Below, piece by piece: positions 20,148 to 30,207 of a DNA stretch of 64,000 nt. The first letter of the stretch is position 1; each line of letters starts with the position of its first letter. Origin of the DNA: Rhynchopus sp. YZ270_cl-10. Its lineage: Eukaryota; Euglenozoa; Diplonemea; Diplonemida; Diplonemidae. The position numbers were made by a program, and so were the translations under genes. The notes beneath the pieces were generated by a model, which did no database searches, was not told the origin of the DNA, and worked only from the letters and a program-made list of their open reading frames with translations. The stretch spans positions 558,001 to 622,000 of the forward strand of contig OZ037930.1 in assembly GCA_964035575.1 (NCBI GenBank), given 5' to 3'.

Positions 20148-20245
20148 CCACCTGATTTTTTACCCCGTGGATAGGCGCGGAGAGGACTGTACACGGCGCC
20201 GGGACGGCCTTATCCGCCCTTATCTGCAGGGTAAAAATCAGGTGG
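20148..20245. mobile_element. 98-bp CCACCTGATTTTT inverted-repeat element
   Basis: Left CCACCTGATTTTTTACCCCG and right complement of CCACCTGATTTTTACCC, with a GC-rich centre holding short hairpins. Termini resemble those at 41152-41264 and 51131-51232. Non-coding. Confidence 0.65.
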
Positions 20246-20260
20246 GCACATCTAAAAAAA

Positions 20261-20349
20261 AGTGAAGTTGATAGTGCAAACGCCTCTGGGACGCAGGTGA
20301 CACTCCGCGGGGTTATCGAACCCCCGGAGTGTTGCGCTTGGGAAATATA
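20261..20349 (-). repeat. Short element with tRNA T-arm-like hairpin
   Basis: About 89 bp with agtgaagttgatagtgcaaa, then cgcctctgggacgcagg, then a strong hairpin acactccg...cggagtgt enclosing GGGTTCGATAACCC (minus strand). The GGTTCGA core resembles a Pol III B box, but the loop spacing does not fit a tRNA. Similar copies: 21081-21180 and 63581-63645 (5' part only). A reduced head is recognisable near 34966, 42250, 53070, 59972 and 61218. Confidence 0.65.
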
Positions 20350-20933
20350 AAAAAAAAGGGAAATATTGGTAAGATCAAACGGACAGAATAAAGACAACAA
20401 CTCTGGCCTCGAATTTTTTTTTTTTTTTGAACCTCTTTTTTTGTAGGTTTTACTACAAAAACATAACACAAAAAAAACGTGAAAAGGGAACTGAACTGAT
20501 GTGGGCAAAAGGAGGGGATAACTTTGGGTTGGGGGTAGTATTTTTTTTTTTCCAGAAGAAAAAAAAAATAGTGAAAACGACGTATGATAGAAACACACAC
20601 ACGCAAACTAAAATTTGACTTGAAATACAAAAAAAAAAGGCCCTTCTCGTGAACAGTGTAACTATGCAACAAAAAGTTTGGACTATCCCACTACATCTAC
20701 AAGAAGTGATTACCGTGTACCATGTCAAGAAAAGACATGGTTTTGCTTCGTGCAAAGGGGAGAGAACAAATATAGTCAACCGCAGCAGCCTCAAGAAGTG
20801 CAGGCATAGTGGGAACATTAGCTCCCTTGCCTTTCCCCTTGCCCGTGTTGACTTGGAATACAAAGCCCTCTTCTCTTCGTGACAGAGTACCAAAAAAGGT
20901 TCGAACAGTGCTAATAACAAGAAAAGCGATACT

Positions 20934-21051
20934 AAGCCCTAAGCCCTAAGCCCTAAGCCCTAAGCCCTAAGCCCTAAGCCCTAAGCCCTAAGCCCTAAGC
21001 CCTAAGCCCTAAGCCCTAAGCCCTAAGCCCTAAGCCCTAAGCCCTAAGCCC
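20934..21051. repeat. Interstitial (TTAGGGC)n array, about 17 units
   Basis: Near-perfect tandem AAGCCCT (complement TTAGGGC) for about 118 bp. It resembles telomeric TTAGGG with an added C, or TTTAGGG with one change. It sits between ordinary A/T-rich DNA and the T-arm-like element at 21081. Confidence 0.9.
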
Positions 21052-21080
21052 ACATGATCAGCCACTTTCAACACAAAAGA

Positions 21081-21180
21081 AAGTGAAGTTGATTGTGTAA
21101 AACGCTTCTAGATACAGGATACAGGCACCTGACACTTCCCGGGTTATCGAACCCCCGGAGTGCTATTACACTTGGGAGTT
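21081..21180 (-). repeat. T-arm-like element, second copy
   Basis: Starts aagtgaagttgattgtgtaa and holds gacacttcccgggttatcga followed by acccccggagtg. It diverges from the 20261 copy by several substitutions and a small insertion. Placed 30 bp from the TTAGGGC array. Confidence 0.65.
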
Positions 21181-22287
21181 GCTGACAGGGAAAACTGCAA
21201 AGCAGGCAAAGAAAAGAAAAAGCGTTGAATAGCCTCGCATTGCACATACACAACTCAATGAAACACACCTACCTACCATAAAGACCAAGAGCGGGGTAAA
21301 GAAAGGTACTTTGAAAAAATCGCACAATTTTTTCTCCCTCCAAAACTCACTGTAACAAAAAAACGCGCAAAAAGAAAATCCCCATTTTTTAAAAATCGCA
21401 TCCAACTTACACAAAAAAAGACTTCGTTTTGTATCAACACAAAAAAATTCTATCCACATTTTTTTGAAAAAGACAAAAAAGAAAATATTTACAATTTACA
21501 CAAATTTACACTGTCTTATTATTGCACTAACACTCAACCCTTTTTCCGACACCATACTACTCCACAAAACTACTCTCTTAACACCTCTTGTCATACACAC
21601 TTCATTTCCCCCCCTCCCATCCCCTCCCTCCTCTTTTTTGGCATCGAAAATAGTGACAAATCACCCAGTTCGAAGGTATAGCGAGGGGTTATGTACATTG
21701 TGTATCTGTGTACACGGTTTTTTTCTTCTTCTTTTTCTTTCTTTGTTTGATATTCCAAAAAACCCACACAGCTACTTACTCAGGGTTGCCCCTTGTTCTC
21801 GGAAAAAACAGCAAAATTCTGGATTTATGTTCCCGTTTTTTTCCTTTTTTTTGGGTGGGGTTTTTTGCCCTTTTTCGGGCTTTCCGAGCTCTACCCTCAC
21901 TGTAGTGGGGTCATTTCGAGAAAATGGACAAGTTCTTGATTGATATAAATTTTGGTTACGACCACTAGTGCGTTGCTCACAATGCTAAATGAGTGTCAGA
22001 ACTGTGATTCTGGGCCACTTTAACCGCCCCTCGAAATTCAAAAAGGGGTCCCAAACCCGGGCGCGCTACACGCGCGCGGAACTTTTTGCAGCTTTGGTCT
22101 AGTTGCATTTTGGCTGCAAAATGCAAGGGGATCCCCAAAGACGTTGGGAATATTATTTGGATGGGGCAGTGATTTTGTACCGGCATACGCTCCCTCGTGG
22201 CAACCGTGTGCATGCCAATGAAGTGCTCTCTGGGGTTCGATAACCCGTGGAGCCAGTGCTTCCGCCGATGAATGGTGAGGCGTTTGC
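21181..22287. other. Gene-free stretch
   Basis: A/T-rich with long T-runs. A phrase cactgtagtggggtcatttc near 21897 resembles the interior of the 18855-19214 element. Another ggggttcgataaccc hairpin lies near 22232. No gene supported. Confidence 0.45.
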
Positions 22288-22440
22288 ACTTCTCTTTTTG
22301 CGGAGCAAAAAATAATATAAATGGCGCCGCAGGCAAAAATTTTTGGGTACGGTGTAAAAATCTAGCTTCCAACGAACCCTTTTTTGCAGAGCAAAAAATG
22401 AAAAATGGCGCCGCAGGCAAAAAAAAATTGGGGGTACAGC
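22288..22440. repeat. Two-unit repeat: TTTTGCGGAGCAAAA ... GGCGCCGCAGGC
   Basis: Two direct units, each a small palindrome (tttttgcggagcaaaaa or variant) followed 15-20 bp later by atggcgccgcaggcaaaaa, with gggtacggtgtaaaa between them. The same two-unit arrangement occurs at 44625-44812. Confidence 0.75.
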
Positions 22441-22726
22441 CCTGGATGGTGCAGGATTTTGGTGTCAATTTTTTTTTTCTTGCCCCCTGAAAACTCTTGC
22501 TTTTGAGAGTTTCGACCATTTCACCACACTGGTGGTGTGTCACCTACAGTGAAACCCACCAGAAACCACAAGAAAGCCCCCTAAGGAAAAAAGGAAAAAA
22601 AAAAAGGAAAAAAAAACTAAAATCCAGAATTTCATGTTCTCGGTCCCACTTAGGAACTTCCCTGTACTTACTTCTCCATTTTTTTTTTTTTTACCTCCAT
22701 TTTTTAGAATTTCATTTTTTTAAATC
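22441..22726. other. Intergenic, 3' side of zinc-finger gene
   Basis: A/T-rich with A- and T-runs. Probably the 3' flank of the gene at 22727. Nothing else recognised. Confidence 0.4.
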
Positions 22727-24688
22727 TCACAAAGAATTCGCACACCCTGCATTTTGACTTGGTGCGGCGGTGGTACTGTGTGTCCTCTCCCCTTCTCTTA
22801 GCCGTGTCACCACATCCAATGAAGTTGTGATGTTGTCAATTCTCTGCAAAAGGTCGGCCGTCGATTCGTCCATCGCAAGCTCTAGGCTGTGCAGACGTGC
22901 TGCGACCTCGCCACTTCCGTTTTGAGGGTGTTGCGGCTGCGGGGGGTACCCTGCACCATCATACATTGCACCTGGCAACACATACATGCCCTGTGGCGGC
23001 ACACCTACACCTACACCTACCCCCATCTTCCGTGAATGTGACTGCCCCCCTCTACTGCTCCGCGACCCGGAGGAGTGCCGTCCCTCTGCTGGATACCCAC
23101 CTTCTTCCATTGGATAGCCTGGCATCGGAGGAGGTGGCATGTGGGGAGGTGGCGGCATCACACCCATGCCTTGAAATGGTGCCCCATATGCCATATGCAT
23201 AACAGGCTGCGGTGGGTACATGAAATGCTCGTAGTGGTGGTGGTGGTGATGGTGGTGCGGGTAGTACATCTGCGGGTACTGCTGCAGCTGCTGCTGCTGC
23301 TGCTTCATCTGCCAGCGGTGGTGGATCTCCGCGTCATCCATCACGACATCCTCCTCCCCTCGACTGCCTTCCTCATATTCATCTGGATCCGGAGAATCCT
23401 CGACCTCTCTTATTGACGCTTCTTTCACAGACACTTCCTCCTCCGGAGGTACTTCGGGAAGACGGGAGAGAGATGCCGGAGGGGTCGGGGGTTGTGGAAG
23501 CGGGGCTATTGGTACGTTATCTGCAGCATCTGGGGTAGCTACCGGGACACTGCGTTCCCTGGGGCCATGCTCGCCATTTTCGATCAATGCGTTGTTGACG
23601 ATGTGCTCTGTGTGCTGTGTGATTTCCTCCCGAACCTCAGGCGACGGAGATGGTGACACCTCCGGTGAGGTTAGCGGATGCGGCAGTGTCGGGCTCTCCT
23701 CCTCCTCCTCCACCCCCTTCTGCCGCTTCACAAACGCCTCCGTCCGCATCACCCGGTGCTTCGCCTCTGCTTCCTTCGCTGCCTTCTCCTGTTTCTTCCC
23801 TCTTACTTCCCATTCTACCCGCATTCCCCCTTTTAGTGTTTTATACCGCGCAAGAGAAGAATCTGTCCAGGCACGATATGGTTGCCATTCTGGGGCAGGA
23901 CCCGGTTCTTTCCATTTTTCCTTTTTGGGTCGAGAGGTGGAGGTAGGCCGTTTGCGTGGAGTGGCAGGGCGATCTGAAGGTACGGGGGTAGATGATCTTC
24001 GAGAAGCGTTCTGAGGGGTAGAAGGGCGTGCAGTGCGTTGTGGGGTGGTGCTTCTTTGTGTTGACGTACGTCGTCCCATTGGTGCCGTGGTATGCCAAGT
24101 AGGGGGGATGTTCCCTCTTCTCCCGACCACCCCTTTCGACCCAAGGCAAGTCCGATCGCACCACCCCTTTTCAAGAAGAAAGTCAACAAACCGTTCGTAC
24201 CCTGCAATATCATTTCCCGGCCGGCACACCGCGACATTCCGCCGTACCCTCCCTGGAACCCCGTTGATCCGATAGGCTGGCTCAAAAATCCGTTTTTGGA
24301 GTTGCATTTCGGTGTTAATAAAATGTTCTCGGAGCGACCCCTCACCTCCGTGATGTCTGTATCCACAGAAACGGCATTCCCATCGGATGGTGCCTCCTGA
24401 GAATTCGCCGTATTGGCGGACGCCGTCCCAGATGGCGGTGAATTTTGTGTTGCGTGAGGAGGTGCTGGTGGAGGTCTGCACCCCAGTGGTGTTGTGCTCG
24501 GAGGACGACGGCTGGGAGATCGGGAGGTACGGCGAGCAGCTCGCGGTTCTGCTGCTGGCGGTCTGCGAGGGGGCGTCCCTCACGCTCGTTGTGGTGTCCG
24601 GCGACGTCGAGGCTGTCGGCGTCTCCACACCGTGTCCACGCTCCCCTCTCTCCCTCTCAGCATGCTTGATGCCGGGAGCAACAAGCAT
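22727..24688 (-). CDS. BED-like zinc-finger protein with low-complexity regions (653 aa)
   Basis: After a Ser/Thr-rich leader, residues about 85-135 carry WECRFCGYRHHGGEG then SLREHF: C-x2-C with a downstream His, preceded by an aromatic IWDGV motif. This matches BED-type DNA-binding fingers of hAT transposases and their domesticated relatives. Downstream are basic Ser/Thr/Pro-rich segments (about 200-260), a conserved-looking KEPGPAPEWQPYRAWTDSS patch, acidic stretches, a Gln run then nine consecutive His (near 475-490), and Pro/Met/Gly-rich sequence. A final helix near 615-640 (ARLHSLELAMDESTADLLQR) may form a coiled coil. No catalytic transposase domain is visible. A nuclear DNA-binding or scaffold role is inference. 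A foldback element starts 250 bp upstream. Confidence 0.7.
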   Translation of the reverse strand: MLVAPGIKHAERERGERGHGVETPTASTSPDTTTSVRDAPSQTASSRTASCSPYLPISQPSSSEHNTTGVQTSTSTSSRNTKFTAIWDGVRQYGEFSGGTIRWECRFCGYRHHGGEGSLREHFINTEMQLQKRIFEPAYRINGVPGRVRRNVAVCRPGNDIAGYERFVDFLLEKGWCDRTCLGSKGVVGRRGNIPPTWHTTAPMGRRTSTQRSTTPQRTARPSTPQNASRRSSTPVPSDRPATPRKRPTSTSRPKKEKWKEPGPAPEWQPYRAWTDSSLARYKTLKGGMRVEWEVRGKKQEKAAKEAEAKHRVMRTEAFVKRQKGVEEEEESPTLPHPLTSPEVSPSPSPEVREEITQHTEHIVNNALIENGEHGPRERSVPVATPDAADNVPIAPLPQPPTPPASLSRLPEVPPEEEVSVKEASIREVEDSPDPDEYEEGSRGEEDVVMDDAEIHHRWQMKQQQQQLQQYPQMYYPHHHHHHHHYEHFMYPPQPVMHMAYGAPFQGMGVMPPPPHMPPPPMPGYPMEEGGYPAEGRHSSGSRSSRGGQSHSRKMGVGVGVGVPPQGMYVLPGAMYDGAGYPPQPQHPQNGSGEVAARLHSLELAMDESTADLLQRIDNITTSLDVVTRLREGERTHSTTAAPSQNAGCANSL

Positions 24689-24938
24689 TCAAGTTCATAT
24701 AATGAAAGTCTTTTTTTTGAAAAAATGCAAAATATTACAGAGAAGAAGAGGAAGAAGAAGAGGAGAAGGAGGAGGAGGTTCAAAAAGACACTTGATATAG
24801 AAAGGGGAAAATGGTTTCCGTTTTAAAGGTGGAAAGAGCGGGGTGTGTTTTTTTTGTTTCTGTGAAGAGGAGGAGGAGGGGGGGGTAGGGGGGGTCAAAA
24901 GGGGTAAACAAATTGAAAAAAATGAGTTTTTGTTCGTA

Positions 24939-26023
24939 AGTGCTAAAAAATGACCAAAACCAGAAAATACCACCCTCAGATGTCCAAAAATCCATCTGCG
25001 CCCGGTTTTGAGCAGTTTTGAGCCTCAAGAAGCCCCGTATCTGCTTTTTTCAAAAATGTACACACAACTTGTACCTGCCCACCCCCTGTAGGTAGAGCAA
25101 CTCACACATCCATCACGCCTCAGTGTGAGCCAGGGGCTAGAAAAGCCCCCAAAGCCACATATTTTCACCCCAAAACCTATCCCGAGGGGTACCCAGGTGT
25201 TTCGGGGTGTTTAGAGGGACTTGGTGTAACTTAGAACCATGTTTCAAAAAGTGTCAAGGAACTCGTACCAAGGGTTTTCCCACCCAAGGTACCTTAAGCC
25301 GTCAAAAAACGTGAAGTACGCAATAAATCAAAAAAAAATACCCCCCGAGGTCAAAAAAACCACACCATAGGCCCATTTGGACCCAAAAAATCGAATTCCG
25401 CCCGGTTTTGGGCACTTTTGACCACTTCTGAGTGACTTTTTTGCATTTTTTTAAAACGTGGCCACCAACTTGTACCTGCCCACCCCCCCCGTAGGTAGAG
25501 CAACTCACACATCCATCACGCCTCAGTGTGAGCCAGGGGCCAGAAAAGCCCCCAAAGCCACATATTTTCACCCCAAAACCTATCCCGAAGGGTACCCAGG
25601 CTGTTTCGGGGTGTTTAGAGGGACTTGGTGGAACTTAGAACCATGTTTCAAAAGGGTACCAGTACTTGGTACCTTGGGTGGGAAAACCCTTGGTACGAGT
25701 TCCTTGACACTTTTAGAAACATGGTTCTAAGTTCCACCAAGTCCCTCTAAACACCCCGAAACCGCCTGGGTACCCCTCGGGATAGGTTTTGGGGTGAAAA
25801 TATGTGGCTTTGGGGGCTTTTCTGGCCCCTGGCTCACACTGAGGCGTGATGGATGTGTGAGTTGCTCTATCTACAGGGGGTGGGCAGGTACAAGTTGTGT
25901 GTACATTTTTGAAAAAAGCAGATACGGGGCTTCTTGAGGCTCAAAACTGCTCAAAACCGGGCGCAGATGGATTTTTGGACATCTGAGGGTGGTATTTTCT
26001 GGTTTTGGTCATTTTTTAGCACT
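24939..26023. mobile_element. 1.1-kb foldback element with about 355-bp inverted arms
   Basis: Left arm 24939-25293 and right arm 25668-26023 are near-perfect inverted copies, bounded by TA on each side (AGTGCTAAAAA ends). The middle holds a partial third copy (about 25385-25660) in the direct orientation of the left arm. Repeated phrases include gtaggtagagcaactcacac and cctatcccgaggggtaccca. No ORF. The high arm identity suggests recent origin or gene conversion. Confidence 0.85.
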
Positions 26024-26107
26024 TAGAAACCAAAACGCGATTTTTATCATTTTGTTATCGCTTTTTGGGGGCTTTTGACCCCCCCTAGGAGGGGGGGGGG
26101 GGGGGGT

Positions 26108-27005
26108 GGTGAAAAGGAGTGGGGAAGCCAATCAACAATAACCGCAACCTGGTAAACGGGATCCAGCAGGACAAGGACATGGAGAGCTTTGCGCTGTTGT
26201 GGAGGGTGGAGACGCTGGCCGACGCTTTGAAGAGGTTGAAAGTCGTCGAGGCAGGCCTCACCGAGGTGTTTGGGCTTGCAGTTGGGCCTCTCGGGTATGC
26301 GGTTAGGGTGGCGCGCAATGAAGTGGCGAAAGCAAAGGAGCTGCTGGCAGCGACGGCTGCAGGCGGCAGCACCGACGGCGTAAAGGTGTATGTCATCGAA
26401 GGAAAACAGGCGCGGCGTCCGCGACGTGGGTGACAGATAACCTGCAGAAGGAGACGGGGTGGGTCGTGCGTGAACGTGGCAAGAGATGGGTCGTGACCTC
26501 ATAGGGTGTGTGCCCTGCGAAGGACGGTGTGTTGGTGGTGGGGAATGGGATTCGGCTGACGGTGCGTGAGAAAGTGGAAGGGCTCAGGCCCGAGTTCAGG
26601 CCGCCAGCGACGCCCGCGCCGGGGATTGGGATGGCGCAAGCACCTGACGGCTCGTGGGCGGCGATGGCGAGGGGGGACGCGCAGCCGGCACAGGCTCGCA
26701 CGCCTGCCCCTCAAGCAGCAGCAGCAGCAGCGGGAACAGCAGCTGGTGCAGGCGTAGGGAGCGAGATGGAGGCGATGCGTGCGGAGATGCTGGCTGATCA
26801 AGTCCCTGGTCTCGAGTGGGACAAAGGTGCCGCAGGCGTCGGTGCAGCAGCCCGCCGAGCAGCCAAAGACAACAGAAGAGCAGAAGATGGACGTGGAGGA
26901 GGAAGGGAGGCAGGATATGAAAGACCTGCGGGAGGAGCAGAAGCAGATAGCACTCGTACGCCTTCTCCCCAAGCAGCAGCAGCAGATACAAAAAAAAGTT
27001 GACTT
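26108..27005 (+). other. GC-rich, coding-like block of unknown origin
   Basis: About 900 bp of strongly GC-rich sequence, unlike its surroundings, following a 16-base G-run. Open plus-strand stretches exist: 26119-26433 (104 codons, alpha-helical, with ALLWRVETLADALKRLKVV) and 26508-27002 (164 codons, Ala/Pro/Gln-rich, AAAAAAGTAAGAGV). Neither resembles a family I recognise. Base composition and abrupt edges suggest imported or element-derived DNA. Not called as an active gene. Confidence 0.35.
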
Positions 27006-27029
27006 GGGGTGGACCCAACCATGTTCGGC

Positions 27030-27345
27030 ACCCATTATTCAAATAAGAGTGTGTCAGAAAAGAGGACAAATCAGCGGACCATTTTATCGAGAGGTTCTGT
27101 CTCAGGCCTTTTGCCTCCAAAGGCCTTGTGTTTCATGAAAACAACAAAACGAAACTGATGAGACTGACTCAGCAGTGTTCAAGCGTGAGTAGCAAAAGAG
27201 GGAGAGGTGTTGTTACTTTTGTGACACATAACGTGCTGTCATTTTTTCCCCATCTTCTTCGATACAAACCTACCTGTGGACCCACCGACCCCACCCCACA
27301 CCCCACCCACTGCAATAAAACAGAAGAAGAGGCTGCCTAAATCGG
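27030..27345 (-). promoter_or_regulatory. Orphan copy of the LRR-gene 5' flank
   Basis: 315 bp matching the 5' flanks of LRR genes B, C and D (caaataagagtgtgtcagaa, ggccttgtgtttcatgaaaa, cccaccgaccccaccccaca), but with no LRR gene attached. Where the start codon should be approached, the sequence switches to the GC-rich block at about 27020. Confidence 0.75.
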
Positions 27346-27588
27346 CACTTTGGCGTAGTTGCGAAAACACATACATTTTTTGTTCGCTCTTACATGTACA
27401 CTTTTTCGCGATAACACGACAACTTTTTGTGTACGTGTTATCGCAATTTACCCATAACACATTTATCCCCCTTTTCCCCCCTTATTTTTCCCCAGTTTTT
27501 TTTTATATCCCCCGCTGCAGTTATGCCTCATTTTCCACGACAGTTATGAAATACGTAATCCCTTGTTGACTTTAATTGCTCCTTAGTT
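27346..27588. other. 3' flank of LRR gene C
   Basis: Contains a hairpin cgcgataacacg...cgtgttatcgc (about 27408-27446) and a segment (27455-27550) matching the 3' flank of gene D near 31228-31315 (taacacatttatcccc, cattttccacgacag). Confidence 0.6.
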
Positions 27589-30207
27589 TCAATGTAGTGC
27601 TGCGTATTTTATACGCGGCTGCTTAGTATGAATAGCCTTCAATGCTGGAAAATCGTATGTTTCTAAAGCAGTGCAATTTACAAGAAAACCGCTCTCAATT
27701 TCTCTTACACCACTCAGCCCTGCAAAGTCGATGGAGGTTAACGCCCTGCAATTACGTAAGAAGTTGTGTCCAAGGCTTGTGACACTGCTGAATGCTGCTA
27801 AGTCGATGGAGGTTAACGACCTGCAACCACTCAAGAAGTGGTCCCCAAGCCTTGTGACACTGCGCAATCCTGCAAAGTTGATGGAGGTCAACGATGTGCA
27901 ACTTGATAAGAAGTGGTCCCCAAGGCTTGTGACACTGCTGAATTTTGTTGCAAAGTTGATGGAGGTTAACCCTGTGCAACAAAATAAGAAGCAGTCCCCT
28001 AGGCTTGTAACACTGCTCAAACCTGCAAAGTCGATCGAGGTTAAAGTACTGCAACCACTTAAGAACCAGTTCCCAAGGCTTGCGACATTGCTGAATTCTG
28101 CAAAGTTGACGGAAGTCAACGCCGTGCAACTTGATAAGAAGTCGTTCCCAAGACTCGTGACACTACGGAATGTTGCCAAGTCGATGGAGGTTAACGCCGT
28201 GCAGTAAAATAAGAAGGCGTCGCCAAGGCTGGTGACACGGCTGAATACTGCAAAGTCTATTGAGGTTAACGCCGTGCAATGTGATAAGAAGCCGTCCCCA
28301 AGGTGTGTGACTCTGCTGAATGCTGCTAAGTCGACAGACGTTAACGCCGTGCAATGTGATAAGAAGCAGTTGCCAAGGCTTCTGACACTGCTCAATCCTC
28401 CAAAGTCGATGGAGGTTAACGACGTGCAACCTGATAAGAACGACTTCCCAAGGCTTGTGACACTGCTCAGTCCTGCAAAGTCGACTGAAGTCAACGCGGT
28501 GCAACCTGATAAGAACTCATTCCCAAGGCTTGTGACACTGCTCAGTCCTACAAAGTCGATAAAGGTTAACGATGTGCAACCTAACAAGAACTCGTTCCCA
28601 AGTCTTGTGACGCTGCTCAACCCTGTAAAGTTGATGGAGGTTAACGTCCAACCTGATAAGAAGCCGTTCCCAAGGCTTGTGACACTTCCCAAACCTGAAA
28701 AGTCGAGCGAGGTTAACCCTGTGCAACTTGATAAGAAGTAGTTCTCAAGGCTTGTGACACTGCTCAATTCTGCGAAATCGATTGAAGTTAACTGTGTGCA
28801 ACCTGATAAGAAGTACTCCCCCACGCTTGTCACACTGCTCAAACCTGCAAAGTCGATCGAGGTTAAAGTACTGCAACCACTTAAGAACCAGTTCCCAAGG
28901 CTTGTGACATTGCTGAATTCTGCAAAGTCGACTGAAGTCAACGCCGTGCAACTTGATAAGAAGTTGTTCCCAAGACTCGTGACACTACGGAATGTTGCCA
29001 AGTCGATGGAGGTTAACGCCGTGCAGTAAAATAAGAAGGCGTCGCCAAGGCTTGTGACACGGCTGAATACTGCAAAGTCGACAGACGTTAACGCCGTGCA
29101 CTGTGATAAGAAGTCTCCCCCAAGGTGTGTGACTCTGCTGAATGCTGCTAAGTCGACAGACGTTAACGACGTGCAACGTGATAAGAACCTGTTCCCAAGG
29201 CTTGTGACACTTCCCAATCCTCCAAAGTCGATGGAGGTTAACGACATGCAATTTGATAAGAAGCTTCCCCCAAGGCTCGTGACACTGCTTAATCCTGCAA
29301 AGTCGATTGAAGTTAACGCCGTGCAACCTGATAAAAACGACTTCCCAAGCTTTGTGACACTTCCCAGTCCTGCAAAGTGTATGAAGGTTAACGACGGGCA
29401 ACCTGATAAGAACCTGCTCCCAAGGCTTCTGACACTGCTGAATCCTGCAAAGTCGATGGAGGTCAACGACGTGCAACCTGATAAGAAGTCGTTCCCAAGG
29501 CTGGTGACACTGCTGAATCCTGCAAAGTCGATGGAGGTTAACTTTGGGCAACGTGATAAGAAGCCATCCCCAAGGCATCTGACACTGCGTAAGCCTGCAA
29601 AGTCGATTGAAGTTAACGACGTGCAACGTGATAAGAACTCGTTCCCAAGGCTTGTGACACTGCTCAGTCCTGCAAAGTCAAAAGTGCGCAATGACCTGCA
29701 CTGAAACAGGAAGTGCCGACCTATTGTCGTGACGTTGTGCAACCCAGACAAGTTAATCGATTTCAATGAATAACACTTTGCTAAGAAGTTGTCATCAATC
29801 GCAGTAATAACCAACGGGACACTCAGATCAAGGCGACGTAACTTAGTGCCAGCCAGGAAATTGTTCGGAATCGTTGCTACAACTTCTGCCTGCAGAAATA
29901 ACCGCGCTACCTTGGATTTTTTCACACGCGCAAGCCTCTCTGGTGTGAGGTCTGTCTCACCCAATGCACGAAGAGCTGCAATGGCTTCTTGCTTATAGTT
30001 TCTCGTCAACACGACTGTGTCGCCAGCACTCAGCGCTGTGATGTTGAAGTCCTCTCCTTCGCCGTTCCCTCCGAAGTCCATGCGAAAGCTGTCTTCAGCA
30101 AACCCCACTGCAGTGGCCACCTTCCGCCGCAGGTCCTTCGCTGTGTCATCCACATCCACATCGACGACGTACGTCTTGCCATCAAATACCTCGATGTTGA
30201 GTTCCAT
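27589..30207 (-). CDS. Ubiquitin-like/LRR protein, copy C (872 aa)
   Basis: Same architecture as copy A: ubiquitin-like head (MELNIEVFDGKTYVV), short helical linker, then about 31 repeats of 23 residues. The C-terminal end is SGVREIESGFLVNCTALETY then FPALKAI, with a different tail from A and B. An open frame continues 19 codons upstream, but MELN is conserved in all copies. A block of about twelve repeats (marked by VDLAAFSRVTHLG, AFLFYCTALTS, AEFSNV) occurs twice, about 822 bp apart. One repeat is short by one residue (LSGWTLTSINF). Flanks closely match D at both ends, so C and D arose by duplication of the whole locus. Confidence 0.85.
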   Translation of the reverse strand: MELNIEVFDGKTYVVDVDVDDTAKDLRRKVATAVGFAEDSFRMDFGGNGEGEDFNITALSAGDTVVLTRNYKQEAIAALRALGETDLTPERLARVKKSKVARLFLQAEVVATIPNNFLAGTKLRRLDLSVPLVITAIDDNFLAKCYSLKSINLSGLHNVTTIGRHFLFQCRSLRTFDFAGLSSVTSLGNEFLSRCTSLTSIDFAGLRSVRCLGDGFLSRCPKLTSIDFAGFSSVTSLGNDFLSGCTSLTSIDFAGFSSVRSLGSRFLSGCPSLTFIHFAGLGSVTKLGKSFLSGCTALTSIDFAGLSSVTSLGGSFLSNCMSLTSIDFGGLGSVTSLGNRFLSRCTSLTSVDLAAFSRVTHLGGDFLSQCTALTSVDFAVFSRVTSLGDAFLFYCTALTSIDLATFRSVTSLGNNFLSSCTALTSVDFAEFSNVTSLGNWFLSGCSTLTSIDFAGLSSVTSVGEYFLSGCTQLTSIDFAELSSVTSLENYFLSSCTGLTSLDFSGLGSVTSLGNGFLSGWTLTSINFTGLSSVTRLGNEFLLGCTSLTFIDFVGLSSVTSLGNEFLSGCTALTSVDFAGLSSVTSLGKSFLSGCTSLTSIDFGGLSSVRSLGNCFLSHCTALTSVDLAAFSRVTHLGDGFLSHCTALTSIDFAVFSRVTSLGDAFLFYCTALTSIDLATFRSVTSLGNDFLSSCTALTSVNFAEFSNVASLGNWFLSGCSTLTSIDFAGLSSVTSLGDCFLFCCTGLTSINFATKFSSVTSLGDHFLSSCTSLTSINFAGLRSVTRLGDHFLSGCRSLTSIDLAAFSSVTSLGHNFLRNCRALTSIDFAGLSGVREIESGFLVNCTALETYDFPALKAIHTKQPRIKYAALH

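Noticed and set aside
20934-21051. A true telomere
   Set aside because: Ordinary repeat-rich DNA continues on both sides; it is interstitial.
22228-22246. Possible tRNA T-arm (ggggttcgataaccc)
   Set aside because: The loop is too long for a T-loop, and no D-arm, anticodon arm or acceptor stem can be placed around it.
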